DNA of 57,459 nt from Actinomycetales bacterium (GCA_012719445.1 JAAYAH010000233.1:1-57459); one strand, 5' to 3'. Numbered from the stretch's first letter, positions 34,658 through 44,241 are shown. Notes: generated by a model from the letters alone, not told the origin. Translations and numbers: made by a program.

Positions 34658-35605
34658 ATGGCGATGGTCGTGGTGGCGACGGGGTACGGCGGTCCCGAGG
34701 TCCTGTCCGTCGTGGACGAGGAACCGGCGGCTCCCGGGCGGGGTGAGGTCCTCCTCGACGTCCGGGCCGCGGGGATCAACCCGATCGACGCCAAGCGGTA
34801 CGGCGGGGCCTTCGGCGCCGATCCGGGCCGACTCCCGCTGCGGCTCGGCGTCGAGGCGGCCGGGGTCGTCCGGTCGGTCGGGCCGGACGCCGTCGGTCCC
34901 GTCGGCCCGGTCCGTCCGGGGGACGAGGTCATCGCCCACCCGGTCCGGGGGGCCTACGCCGAGCGGCTCATCGTTCCCGCGTCCGCCGTCGTCCCCAAGC
35001 CTGCGGGGGTGAGCTGGGCGGCCGCGGGGGGCCTGCTGCTGGCCGGGGTCACCGCGACCCACTGCCTGAACGCCGTCCGGGTCGGCCGGGGCGACACCGT
35101 GGTCGTCCACGGGGCGGCGGGGGGCGTCGGCCTGCTCGCCGTGCAACTGGCCGCCCTCGACGGGGCCCGGGTGCTTGCCACGGCGAGTCCACCGCGGCAC
35201 GCCCTGCTGCGCGAGCTGGGGGCGGAACCGGTCGACTACGGCCCCGGTCTCACCGACCGGCTCCGTGCCCTGGCCCCGGAGGGCGTCGCCGCCGCGGTCG
35301 ACGCGGTGGGCACGGACGAGGCGGTCGAGTCGTCCGTCGAGCTGGTCGCCGACCGGGACCGGATCGCCACCATCGCGGCGTTCCGGCGCGGGGCCGAACT
35401 GGGGATCAGGCTGCTCGGCGGGGGCGCGGGAGCCGACCCGGGCACCGAGCTGCGGGCCGCCGCGAGGACCGGGCTGACCGACCTGGTGGCGGGCGGGCGG
35501 CTCCGGGTCCTCGTCGCCGCCACGTACCCGCTGGCCGACGCGGCCCGCGCGCACCGGGACCTCCTCGGCCGGCACGCACCGGGCAAGCTCGTGCTCCTCC
35601 CGTGA
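34658..35605 (+). CDS. NAD(P)-dependent quinone oxidoreductase-like (MDR) protein
   Basis: 315 residues of the medium-chain dehydrogenase/reductase superfamily, zeta-crystallin/quinone reductase branch. It has G-I-N-P-I-D-A-K-R-Y near the N-terminus and the nucleotide-binding loop H-G-A-A-G-G-V-G near residue 150. No structural zinc Cys cluster is seen, supporting the zinc-free QOR type. It ends with the family's H-A-P-G-K-L-V-L. ATG 34658 is used; a second Met two codons later is possible. Substrate unknown. Confidence 0.88.
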   Translation: MAMVVVATGYGGPEVLSVVDEEPAAPGRGEVLLDVRAAGINPIDAKRYGGAFGADPGRLPLRLGVEAAGVVRSVGPDAVGPVGPVRPGDEVIAHPVRGAYAERLIVPASAVVPKPAGVSWAAAGGLLLAGVTATHCLNAVRVGRGDTVVVHGAAGGVGLLAVQLAALDGARVLATASPPRHALLRELGAEPVDYGPGLTDRLRALAPEGVAAAVDAVGTDEAVESSVELVADRDRIATIAAFRRGAELGIRLLGGGAGADPGTELRAAARTGLTDLVAGGRLRVLVAATYPLADAARAHRDLLGRHAPGKLVLLP

Positions 35606-35741
35606 TCCCCCGGCCGCCCTGCCCCGTCGTCGCACCGACGCACCGGCAACACCGCGCCGACGCACCCGACAGGCGGACGCGATGGACATGGCGGACGAGG
35701 CGGTCGAGGCGGTCGAGGCGGACACGACCGGCAGGGACATC

Positions 35742-35769
35742 TCAACTCCGCCGCACGGTGAGCCGATGT
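35742..35769 (+). promoter_or_regulatory. FliA/WhiG-type promoter candidate
   Basis: TCAA (35742-35745), a 16-base spacer, then GCCGATGT (35762-35769). The start codon at 35777 is eight bases downstream, so the transcript would be leaderless, which explains why that gene has no ribosome binding site. Same -10 octamer as at 174-181. Confidence 0.5.
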
Positions 35770-35776
35770 TCCCTCG

Positions 35777-38700
35777 GTGAGCCCCGGCCAGCTCCCGGCC
35801 CACCCCGCGGCCGGTCCGGCAACCGGAGGTCCCGGACCGGGCTCCCCTCCGTCGCTGCCCAGGGGTCTGCCCCCGGAGCTGCGGGTGCTGCGCGAACTGG
35901 GACGTGGCTCGCAGACCGTCGTGTACGAGGTGACGCGCCATGACACCCGGTACGCGCTGAAGCTCTTCGTCGCCGGCACCGCATCCCCTCCAGGAGCCGC
36001 CCTGCGGGCCTTCCAGCGAGAGGCTGCGCTGATGGCGTCCGTCGACCACCCCGGACTGCCGCGGATCCATGCCCTCGGGGACCTGGACGGACACCCCTAC
36101 CTGGTCATGGACCTCGTCGAGGGCGGGACCCTCGCCGACCTGCTGGCCCGGGGCCGGATGGAGCCCGTCGAGGCGATCCGGGTGGCGTTCGACGTCGCGG
36201 ACGCGCTGGCCGCCCTGCACCGCAGGGGCCTGGTCCACCGGGACGTCAAGCCGCTGAACGTCATGCTCGTCGAGGGTGGCGGTGCCCGGCTCATCGACCT
36301 GGGCCTCGCCACCCGCGCCGCCACAGCGGAGGACGCCGCCGGGACCTTCGTCTACGCGTCGCCCGAGCAGTCCCGCGCCCTCAGGCGCCCCGTCGACCAC
36401 CGTTCCGACCTGTACTCCCTCGGCGTCGTCCTGTTCGAGTGCCTCACCGGCCGGCCCCCCTTCCGGACCGGTGACCTCGGGACGTTGCTGCGGATGCACG
36501 TGTCCCAGCCGGCACCGGACGTGCGCTCGATCGTGCCCGACGTCCCCGACACCGTGGCCGTGCTGGTCGGCACCCTTCTCGCCAAGGACCCCGACGACCG
36601 CTACCAGCACACCGAGGACCTGGTGACGGATCTGGGCCGGCTGCTCGCCGACCCGCACGCGGCCTTCGTCCCCGGTCGGCGACCCGACCAGGATCCGCAC
36701 CGCACCGAGCCGCCGCTGTACGGCCGGGACCGGGAGCTCCAGCGGCTGCTCGCACCCCTGGCCGGGCTCCGCTCCGGTCGCGGCGGTGCCGTCCTCGTCC
36801 ACGGTCCGTCGGGCTCCGGCAAGAGCCGGCTGGTCCGTGAGCTGACGGCGACGGCGCGCGGGAGGGGCCTCACCACGCTGCACGGGACGAGCTCACCGGG
36901 CGACCCCCTCCCGCTGGCACCGCTGCGCCAGGCGGTCGACGTGCCGAGACTCCCCGCCGGCCGTGAGGTCACCGGGGACGCCGAGATCTGGCTGGACGGT
37001 GCCCGGGGTGACGCCGCCGAGACGGCTCTCGCCGACCTCCTCGTGGATCGGGCCGTCTCCGCAGGCGGGACCGTCCTGCACCTGGACAACGTCCAGTGGC
37101 TCGACCAGGCGACCCTCCAGGTCCTGCGGGCCCTCGCCCCCCGCCTGCGGGAGACCCCCCTGCTCGTCGTCGCGACGGCGCGGGACGACGACGAGCATCT
37201 CGCGGCAGCCGCCCTCTTCCGCGACGCGGTCGGTGACACCCTCGCGCTGGACCTCCCCCTCGGCGAGCTGGACGAGCAGGGAGTCGCCGCCCTCGTCGCC
37301 TCCCACCTGCCAGGGGTCGGCCAGGACGCCGACCTGGTGCGTGCGCTGGCGCTCCGGGGCAGCGGGAACCCGTTCGCCGTCCAGGAGTACCTGCACGCCG
37401 TGGTCGACGCGGGACTGCTGCTGCCGTCCTGGGGCAGGTGGCTGCTGGACGAGGAGGGCCTCGCGAGCCTCGACCTGCCCGAGGACGCCCTGGGGCTCGT
37501 CCTGGCCCGGATCTCCGCCCTCGGTCCGGACAGTCACCGGCACCTCGCCGTCGGCGCGGTGATCGGGGCGCGGTTCCGGGCCGGCCTCGTCGCGGCGACG
37601 TGCGGCACGGAGGTCGAGCACGTCCTGCAGACCCTCGCCGAGGCCGAACGGCACCGGCTCATCGAGCCGCAGGGAACCGGCGAGCACGTCTTCCTGCACG
37701 ACCGCGTCCGCGAGGCGCTGCTGGACGACCTCGACCCGCGCGATCTCGGGGGCCTCCACCGGAGGATCGCCAGGGCTCTCGACGGAGGCCTCGCCACCGT
37801 TCCCCCCGACCCTGCGGTGCCGTCCGGTGCCGCCCGGTCCGAGACGCCGACGGTGCCGGGCGCCGCCGGACCTCAGGACCCGCAGACGGTCTACGCGGTC
37901 GCCCACCACTACGTCCTCGGCGGTACCCCGGAGGACGCCGACCGGATCAGGGAGACCTGCACGGCGGCGGGGGTGCTCGCCCTGCACGAGGGCTCCCCGG
38001 CCCAGGCGGCCGCCTTCCTCGAGCAGGCCGCGGCCGTCGGAGCCCGCCCCGAGCCCGGCTTCCTGCGGGCCTGGGGAGAGGCACTGCGGCGGAGCGGGAG
38101 CTTCGCCGCGGCCACCCGGCGCCTGGAGGACGCCCTCACGATCGACCCGACGTCGCTGGGCAGGGCCGCGACCATGGCCCAGCTGGCCCTGGTCACCCGG
38201 GACACCTGGGACGCGGAGGGCACCCTGCAGTGGGTGGGTCGAGGGCTGCGGGAGCTCGGTTGCCGCGTCCCCCGGAACGGGTTCAGCCGCGCGCTGGTCG
38301 CGCTGGGAACGCTGCTCGCCGGGCTCACCGTCGGCGTGCTCCGGATCGGCCTCGGCTCGGCCCGCGGCGAGGCCAGGCGCCGGTACGAGCTGATCACGGC
38401 CCTGAACCAGCTCGGCGCCTACGCCGGTGCGCTCGACCTCAGCCCGGCGGCCCTGGTCCGGCACAACTGCCAGACCCTCTACCCGGCGCTGCGGCTCGGC
38501 GGAGGCCACGCGTACACGACGAGCCTGCCCGGGCTGGGCCTGACCACCGCCATGCTCGGGTTGCGACGCGCGTCCGAGTGGTGCTTCCGCGGGAGCGCGC
38601 GGGAGGCCGCGGCGCTGGCCGAGCCGAGGCTGACCGCCACCGCCGACTGGTTCCGTGCCTTCGCGGCCTACATGACCGACCGGGACGACGGCGAGCAGCT

Positions 38701-41092
38701 TGCCAGCACCCTCCGCGAGCACGGCCGGTGGCTGGACCCGGGTCTGTGCGACGACACCGTCGCGTCGCTCGCCTGGGAGGCCCTGACCACCGGGCGGACC
38801 GCGGAGGGGGTCGACTGGTACGAGCGGGGGCTGCGGCACGGCGGCCCCCCCGCGGACCGCGAGGTCACCTCACTGGTCACCACCCGGTCGGTCACCCTGG
38901 CGGCGACGGGACAGGCCGCGGAGGCCGCCGCGGAGCTGCACCGGGTCCGGGAGCTCCTCCGCACGCACCAGGGCACGGGGCTGCGGCTGCACCTGCTGAT
39001 GACCGAACTGTTCCTGCTCCTGGAACAGAGCGAGCTCGGCGAGCCGTTCGACCGGGTCGCCGCGGCGATCGATTCCCTCCGGCTCCGCCCGTCCCGCACC
39101 ATGCGCCAGTACCGGATCGTCTGGCTGCTCCTCGCCCTGGGACGGGCCGAACAGGCCCGGCTGGCCGGGACGGGGCGGGAGCGCGATCGCCGGCGGACCG
39201 AGGCGGGGGCTGCGCTGCGCCGGCTCCGCGCCGCGCCCGACGTGCCGCTGCTCCGGGCGGGGAAGCTCCTGGTCAGCGCACAGCTCGCCCTGGTGGACGG
39301 CTCGGCGGAGCGAGCGCTCGACCTGCTCTCCGGGATCCGGCCGGTGAGCCCGGACGCCCCCCTGCTGGACGTCGAGGTCGCCTGCACCCGGGCGAGAGCC
39401 CTCGTCGCCCTCGGCCACCCCGACGCCGCCCGCCGGCAGATCAGGCTCGCCCTCGACATCGCGGGCGAGGCCAGGTGGCCGCACCGGATCCGCCGGGTAC
39501 GCGTCGAGTTCGGCGTGATGACCTCCGGCCGGGCCGAGAAGACGGGGTCGGGGCGGACCGCGTTCGGACCGGGCGTCGAACGGCTGCGGCTGCAGGCGGT
39601 CGAGGCCGTCTCCCGGGCGGCGGCGAGGGTGGTCGAGCCCGACGCCCTGGCCCGGATCACCCTCGACGAGACCATTCGCATCCTCGCCGCCGACAGGGCC
39701 TTCCTCTTCCTCGCCCCGCCGACCGCCGGCACCGGTCCCGACGGCTCCCCGAGGGTCGTTCCGTACCTGGGTCGCGACGCCGCCGGACGCGACGTCGCCG
39801 ACCTCGCCGGGTACAGCTCCTCCCTCGTCGACCGGGTGGCGGCCACGGGCGAGGCCCTGGTGATGACGGGGACGGAGGAAGGCGCTGCCCTCGGCGCCGA
39901 GAGCGTCGTGCTGCACGGGCTGCGCAGCGTGCTCGCCGCACCGCTCCAGCTGGAGGGCCGCTTCCTCGGCGTGGTCTACCTGGACAGCCAGGTGGCCAAG
40001 GGGATCTTCACGGAGGACGACGTCGGGATCCTGACCGCGCTGACCGACTCGGTCGCGGCGTCCCTGGAGACCGCGCGGGCCGCGCAGCTCGAGGTGTCCG
40101 TCCAGGCCGCCCGCAGGCAACGGGATCTCGCCGAGCTGCTGCACGAGGCACTCGTGGACATGTCGGCGTCGGTGGAGCCGGGAGAGATCCTCGACCGGCT
40201 GCTCCGGTGGGCTCCGCGGGCAGCCACCGGGCTGCGCGCGGGCCTGCTCACCCGGTCGGGGGCGGGTGCGGCGTTCCGCTGGCAGGACGGCGTCCGGGAC
40301 GAGGTGAGCGAGATCCAGCTGTCGGCGAGCCGGCGCCTCGACCGGTTGTTGTCCCTCGACGAACCCGCCTCGGGGCGTCCCGACGAGCTGCCCGCCGAGA
40401 TCATCGCGTGTCTCGACCCGGTGGGATCGTGGCTGGTCCGTCGGCTGACGCTCCGCAGCGGCCCGGTCGGCTCGCTGCTCCTGACCGGCCCCGGTCCCGA
40501 CGGGTTCGAGGACCTGCAGCACGGGGTGCTGGGAACGCTCATCGCGCACAGCGTCTCGGCGTTGGAGACCGCGACGCTGTTCGCCCGGGTGCAGACCCTC
40601 GCCGTCGTCGACGAGCTGACCGGGATCCCGAACCGGCGGCGCTTCTTCGAGCAGGCGGGGCTCGACCTCGCCTCGGCCCGTGCGCGCGGTCGCCGCGTCT
40701 CGGCCCTGATGGCCGACCTCGACCAGTTCAAGCGGATCAACGACGTCTTCGGTCACCTCACAGGGGACGACGTGATCCGGGAGGTCGCGGGCCGGTTCGC
40801 CGCCGGTATCCGGCCGGTGGACGTGCTGGGTCGGTACGGGGGCGAGGAGTTCGCCGTCCTGCTCCCGGACGTCGACAGCAGGACCGCCGTGGCCGTCGCG
40901 GAACGGCTCCGGCTCGCCGTGGCCGCGACGCCCGTCCCCACCCGGTCGGGACCGCTGGACGTCACCGTCAGCCTGGGGCTGGCCAGCCTCACCGACGCCG
41001 ACCGGAGTCTCGAGTCCCTGCTGGCCAGGGCCGACCAGGCGCTCTACCGCGCCAAGGACCACGGGCGCGACCGGGTGGAGACAGCGGTCTGA
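35777..41092 (+). CDS. Giant Ser/Thr kinase-ATPase-TPR-GAF-GGDEF signalling protein
   Basis: 1771 residues. Order: Ser/Thr kinase (about 35-290) with Gly loop G-R-G-S-Q-T, Lys in Y-A-L-K-L-F, H-R-D-V-K-P-L-N-V near residue 154 and D-L-G in place of D-F-G; AAA_16-type ATPase with G-P-S-G-S-G-K-S near 345 and Walker B-like V-L-H-L-D-N; a long helical TPR-like region (about 640-1250); a GAF domain (about 1275-1430) and a second GAF-like region; and GGDEF with intact Y-G-G-E-E-F near 1687. It should phosphorylate proteins and make c-di-GMP, linking both circuits. The layout resembles kinase-ATPase-GAF histidine kinases of cyanobacteria and myxobacteria, with GGDEF as output. No membrane segment is seen. 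Start GTG 35777 lacks a ribosome binding site and is probably leaderless. Confidence 0.88.
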   Translation: MSPGQLPAHPAAGPATGGPGPGSPPSLPRGLPPELRVLRELGRGSQTVVYEVTRHDTRYALKLFVAGTASPPGAALRAFQREAALMASVDHPGLPRIHALGDLDGHPYLVMDLVEGGTLADLLARGRMEPVEAIRVAFDVADALAALHRRGLVHRDVKPLNVMLVEGGGARLIDLGLATRAATAEDAAGTFVYASPEQSRALRRPVDHRSDLYSLGVVLFECLTGRPPFRTGDLGTLLRMHVSQPAPDVRSIVPDVPDTVAVLVGTLLAKDPDDRYQHTEDLVTDLGRLLADPHAAFVPGRRPDQDPHRTEPPLYGRDRELQRLLAPLAGLRSGRGGAVLVHGPSGSGKSRLVRELTATARGRGLTTLHGTSSPGDPLPLAPLRQAVDVPRLPAGREVTGDAEIWLDGARGDAAETALADLLVDRAVSAGGTVLHLDNVQWLDQATLQVLRALAPRLRETPLLVVATARDDDEHLAAAALFRDAVGDTLALDLPLGELDEQGVAALVASHLPGVGQDADLVRALALRGSGNPFAVQEYLHAVVDAGLLLPSWGRWLLDEEGLASLDLPEDALGLVLARISALGPDSHRHLAVGAVIGARFRAGLVAATCGTEVEHVLQTLAEAERHRLIEPQGTGEHVFLHDRVREALLDDLDPRDLGGLHRRIARALDGGLATVPPDPAVPSGAARSETPTVPGAAGPQDPQTVYAVAHHYVLGGTPEDADRIRETCTAAGVLALHEGSPAQAAAFLEQAAAVGARPEPGFLRAWGEALRRSGSFAAATRRLEDALTIDPTSLGRAATMAQLALVTRDTWDAEGTLQWVGRGLRELGCRVPRNGFSRALVALGTLLAGLTVGVLRIGLGSARGEARRRYELITALNQLGAYAGALDLSPAALVRHNCQTLYPALRLGGGHAYTTSLPGLGLTTAMLGLRRASEWCFRGSAREAAALAEPRLTATADWFRAFAAYMTDRDDGEQLASTLREHGRWLDPGLCDDTVASLAWEALTTGRTAEGVDWYERGLRHGGPPADREVTSLVTTRSVTLAATGQAAEAAAELHRVRELLRTHQGTGLRLHLLMTELFLLLEQSELGEPFDRVAAAIDSLRLRPSRTMRQYRIVWLLLALGRAEQARLAGTGRERDRRRTEAGAALRRLRAAPDVPLLRAGKLLVSAQLALVDGSAERALDLLSGIRPVSPDAPLLDVEVACTRARALVALGHPDAARRQIRLALDIAGEARWPHRIRRVRVEFGVMTSGRAEKTGSGRTAFGPGVERLRLQAVEAVSRAAARVVEPDALARITLDETIRILAADRAFLFLAPPTAGTGPDGSPRVVPYLGRDAAGRDVADLAGYSSSLVDRVAATGEALVMTGTEEGAALGAESVVLHGLRSVLAAPLQLEGRFLGVVYLDSQVAKGIFTEDDVGILTALTDSVAASLETARAAQLEVSVQAARRQRDLAELLHEALVDMSASVEPGEILDRLLRWAPRAATGLRAGLLTRSGAGAAFRWQDGVRDEVSEIQLSASRRLDRLLSLDEPASGRPDELPAEIIACLDPVGSWLVRRLTLRSGPVGSLLLTGPGPDGFEDLQHGVLGTLIAHSVSALETATLFARVQTLAVVDELTGIPNRRRFFEQAGLDLASARARGRRVSALMADLDQFKRINDVFGHLTGDDVIREVAGRFAAGIRPVDVLGRYGGEEFAVLLPDVDSRTAVAVAERLRLAVAATPVPTRSGPLDVTVSLGLASLTDADRSLESLLARADQALYRAKDHGRDRVETAV

Positions 41093-41400
41093 CGCCGGCC
41101 GGGCCGGCCCCGGTCACGCCCACCTCCCGCCCCGCCGGGTCCATCACGGAACGGAAGACGCCGGGTTGCGTTTCTGCAACGTCGGCGCCCGGGTGAAACC
41201 TTTTCGGGCCGCACCCCCGTCATGCGTTCAACACGGCAATTCAACCGACTACCGGGTCGCGGACGAGAAACCGTCCGTGACGTCATCCGACGACGCCCTG
41301 TTCGATCCTGGCGCGGGATTCCGCGCTGCCCGGACAACGCGTGGGCGGAGGTATTCCACACCGTATTGGGTGTGCCCGAGAAATGGGAAGGAACCACGTC
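41093..41400 (+). promoter_or_regulatory. Upstream region of the SBP5 importer operon
   Basis: 308 bases without a gene. Candidate operators are the dyads GTTGC-N6-GCAAC (41165-41180) and GAAA-N3-TTTC (near 41196-41206). A hairpin CACACC-N6-GGTGTG occurs at 41357-41374 in the probable leader, and the ribosome binding site GGAAGGA lies before the ATG at 41401. No certain -35/-10 pair was identified. Confidence 0.5.
41165..41180. promoter_or_regulatory. Inverted repeat, possible operator
   Basis: GTTGC, six bases, GCAAC. Symmetry and position before a transporter operon suit a repressor site, for example of the LacI type, but no regulator gene is adjacent. Confidence 0.35.
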
Positions 41401-43152
41401 ATGCGAAGTCGACTGAAGTTGGCGGTACCACTCCTCGCCCTTGCGTTGGCGGCGACGGGATGCACCTCCTCCGACAATTCCGATCCGGAGCCGGTCGGCT
41501 CGACGGGAGGCAACGCGGCCGTCGGCTCGTATCCCCGCGCCGAGACCCTCTACACCACGGGCACCCAGTACGGGCCTCCCTCGAACTGGAATCCCCTGAT
41601 GAACTGGACCTACGCGACGGGAACCGTCGGCCTGGTCTACGAGACCCTGTTCCTCTACGACCCGCAGGCCGACAAGTACCAGCCGTGGCTCGCCGAGAGC
41701 GGTGAATGGAAGGACAAGACGACCTACGAACTCAAGCTGCGTTCCGGTATCACCTGGACCGACGGCAAGCCGTTCACGGCCGACGACGTCGTCTACACCG
41801 TCCAGTTGTGCAAGCTGCCGTCGAGCACCTACAGCACGCTGTGCACCTGGCTGAAGAGTGCGGAGGCCGTCGACAAGAGCACCGTGAAGTTCACCTTCAG
41901 CAAGGCCAACTACCAGGAGTGGGCGAACTGGGTCTACAACAACCCGATCCTGCCCGCGCACCTCTGGAAGAGCAGGTCCGAGAACGAGACCACGTCGGGC
42001 GCGAACGACAAGCCCGTGGGGACCGGCCCGTACAAGTACCTCACCCACAGCCAGGACCGTCAGGTCTGGGTGAAGAACGACGGCTGGTGGGGCGCCGAGC
42101 AGCTCGACGTCGCCCCCAAGCCCAAGTACATCGTCGACATCGTCAACGGGAGCAACAACGTCGCCCTCGGGCTGGTCCTCCAGGGATCCGTCGACCTCAG
42201 CAACAACTTCCTGCCCGGGGTGTCGAAGCTGCTCGGCAAGGACAGCGGCTACGGTCTGGAGACCTACTACGACAAGCCTCCGTACATGCTCTCGGCCAAC
42301 ACCGCGTGGCTCGTGACGAACAACACCAAGAAGCCCATGGACGACCCGGCGTTCCGTCGGGCGCTGGCCCACGCGGTCGACACCCAGCAGATCGCCAAGG
42401 TCGTCTACGGGGACATGGTCGCCCCGGCCGACCCCACCGGGCTGCTGCCGATCTGGGACAAGTACGTCGACAAGAACGTGACCCGGGAGCTGGGCTTCTC
42501 CTACGACCCCGCCAAGGCCCGCTCGATCCTCGCTGACGCCGGGTACAAGAACACCGACGGCAACGGCATGGTCGCCAACAAGGACGGCTCGAAGATCAAG
42601 CTGACCCTCATGGTGCCCAACGGGTGGACCGACTGGATGGAGGCCGCCAAGATGATCGCGCAGAGCGCGAAGGCGGCCGGCATCGACATCACCACCGCGA
42701 CCCCCGACTACAACTCCCTCGTCGACTCCCGCAACAGCGGCAAGTTCGACCTCGTCATCAACAACGACCAGCAGATGAGCAACACGCCCTGGACCTACTA
42801 CAACTACGTCTTCCGTCAGCCGATCGCCGAGCAGCAGACCGCGGGGAACTTCGGCCGGTACTCCAACGCCAAGGCGTGGAAACTGGTCAACGAACTCGAC
42901 GCAACCGAGGTCACCGATCTCGAGGGAATGAAGGGCATCACCTCGAAGCTGCAGCGGATCCAACTGACCGACATGCCCATCATCCCGCTCTGGTACAACG
43001 GCCTCTGGTCGCAGTACAACAACTCGGTATGGACGAACTGGCCGTCCGCGAGCGGTTCGAACCACTACCTGCCCACCACCTGGCGCGGCTACTGGCAGCT
43101 GGACTCCATCCTCATGCTCGACCAGCTGAAGCCGGCAGCTGCGAAGAAGTGA
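41401..43152 (+). CDS. ABC importer substrate-binding lipoprotein (SBP family 5)
   Basis: 583 residues. A lipoprotein signal ends in the lipobox L-A-A-T-G-C near residue 21, followed by a Ser/Asp/Gly-rich linker. The body has family-5 landmarks: L-A-E-S-G-E-W-K-D-K-T-T-Y-E-L-K-L-R-S-G-I-T-W-T-D-G-K-P-F-T-A-D-D-V, F-R-R-A-L-A-H-A-V-D and the glycine/aromatic-rich end. It captures oligopeptides or, as in related thermophile and actinomycete systems, oligosaccharides. ATG 41401 follows GGAAGGA; the longer frame from 41341 lacks such a site. Asn/Lys/Tyr content and lower GC3 than neighbours suggest high expression. First gene of a five-gene importer operon. Confidence 0.92.
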   Translation: MRSRLKLAVPLLALALAATGCTSSDNSDPEPVGSTGGNAAVGSYPRAETLYTTGTQYGPPSNWNPLMNWTYATGTVGLVYETLFLYDPQADKYQPWLAESGEWKDKTTYELKLRSGITWTDGKPFTADDVVYTVQLCKLPSSTYSTLCTWLKSAEAVDKSTVKFTFSKANYQEWANWVYNNPILPAHLWKSRSENETTSGANDKPVGTGPYKYLTHSQDRQVWVKNDGWWGAEQLDVAPKPKYIVDIVNGSNNVALGLVLQGSVDLSNNFLPGVSKLLGKDSGYGLETYYDKPPYMLSANTAWLVTNNTKKPMDDPAFRRALAHAVDTQQIAKVVYGDMVAPADPTGLLPIWDKYVDKNVTRELGFSYDPAKARSILADAGYKNTDGNGMVANKDGSKIKLTLMVPNGWTDWMEAAKMIAQSAKAAGIDITTATPDYNSLVDSRNSGKFDLVINNDQQMSNTPWTYYNYVFRQPIAEQQTAGNFGRYSNAKAWKLVNELDATEVTDLEGMKGITSKLQRIQLTDMPIIPLWYNGLWSQYNNSVWTNWPSASGSNHYLPTTWRGYWQLDSILMLDQLKPAAAKK

Positions 43153-43187
43153 CCGCTTCTGCACTGACCGAGTAGCGGTTCACGCAC

Positions 43188-43227
43188 GGCGCCCCGCCTT
43201 CCGCACCAGCACGGGGGGCGGGGCGCC
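43188..43227 (+). promoter_or_regulatory. Intercistronic hairpin between binding protein and permease genes
   Basis: GGCGCCCCGCC and its perfect complement enclose an 18-base loop. Such hairpins after binding-protein genes commonly protect or terminate part of the transcript, so that the binding protein exceeds the membrane subunits. The next gene has its own AGGAGGG site. Confidence 0.6.
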
Positions 43228-43248
43228 GACCCGATCCAGGAGGGCGCC

Positions 43249-44241
43249 ATGCGACGTTATTTCACCAGGAAGTTCCTCATCTATCTGCTCACCTTCTTCT
43301 TCGCGGTGAGCATCGACTGGGCGATACCCCGGTTCATGCCCGGTGACCCGGTCCAGAGCATGCTCTCGCGGGCCGCGCTGCACCCGGAGTCCGCGACCGC
43401 GATGTACGACTACTACTCGAACTCCTTCGGTCTCGACGTGCCGATCTGGCGTCAGTACCTGAACTTCTGGGGATCCCTGTTGCAGGGTGATCTGGGAACG
43501 AGCGTGTGGCTGTACCCGCAGCCGGTTTCGAGCGTCATCGCGAACGCCATCCCGTACACCCTCGCCCTCATGCTCCCCGCCATCCTGCTGAGCTGGTGGG
43601 CCGGCAACTCCTTCGGCGCCTTCGCGGCCAGGAGGAAGTGGCTCGACAACACGGCACTCCCGTTCGCGTACATCCTCAACTCCATGCCGTACATGTGGCT
43701 CGGCATCCTGCTGGCCTGGCTGCTGGGATCCGTCCTCGACATCTTCCCGCTGTCCGGCGGGTACGGGTACGGGCTGCAACCCGAATGGTCTCTCGAGTTC
43801 ATCGGGAGCCTGCTGAAGCACTGGTTCCTGCCGTTCGCGTCCCTGTTCCTCGTCGGTTTCGGCGGCTGGGCCATCGGAATGCGGAACCTCATCATCTACG
43901 AGCTGGAGTCGGACTACTCGCACTACCTGACGGCCCTCGGTGCGCCGCAGCGCCTGATCCGCCGCTACGCCTTCCGCAACGCGATGCTGCCGCAGGTGAC
44001 CGGGCTCGCTCTCCAGATCGGGGTCATCGTGGCCGGCGCGCTGGTCACCGAGATCGTCTTCTCCTACCCGGGGCTGGGCAACCTCATCCTGCAGGCGATC
44101 AACAACGAGGACTACTTCCTGCTCCAGGGCGCCTTCCTGTTCATCATCATCGGGGTCCTCATCGCCAACTTCGTCATCGACATGGTGTACGTGCTGGTCG
44201 ACCCGCGGACCAGGACCGGAATGCGAGGTGCGACCTCATGA
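43249..44241 (+). CDS. ABC importer permease, DppB type
   Basis: 330 residues with six membrane segments. Start M-R-R-Y-F-T-R-K-F-L-I-Y-L-L-T-F-F-F-A and the binding-protein-dependent permease loop (A-L-G-A-P-Q-R-L-I-R-R-Y-A-F-R-N-A-M-L-P) are typical; E-A-A loop function is to contact the ATPase. ATG 43249 follows AGGAGGG. Pairs with the DppC-type subunit that overlaps it by four bases. Confidence 0.92.
   Translation: MRRYFTRKFLIYLLTFFFAVSIDWAIPRFMPGDPVQSMLSRAALHPESATAMYDYYSNSFGLDVPIWRQYLNFWGSLLQGDLGTSVWLYPQPVSSVIANAIPYTLALMLPAILLSWWAGNSFGAFAARRKWLDNTALPFAYILNSMPYMWLGILLAWLLGSVLDIFPLSGGYGYGLQPEWSLEFIGSLLKHWFLPFASLFLVGFGGWAIGMRNLIIYELESDYSHYLTALGAPQRLIRRYAFRNAMLPQVTGLALQIGVIVAGALVTEIVFSYPGLGNLILQAINNEDYFLLQGAFLFIIIGVLIANFVIDMVYVLVDPRTRTGMRGATS

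Noticed and set aside
35693-35726. GAGGCGGTC-like tandem repeats before the giant kinase gene
   Set aside because: Short and imperfect, of a kind frequent in GC-rich DNA; no functional link was apparent beyond its nearness to the promoter.
36893-41062. Long minus-strand frames opposite the kinase-GGDEF gene
   Set aside because: No recognisable motifs, no ribosome binding sites, and the plus strand holds a continuous multi-domain protein.
37438-41196. 1252-codon plus-strand frame in a second phase
   Set aside because: Arg/Pro/Gly-rich shadow of the kinase-GGDEF frame, without motifs.
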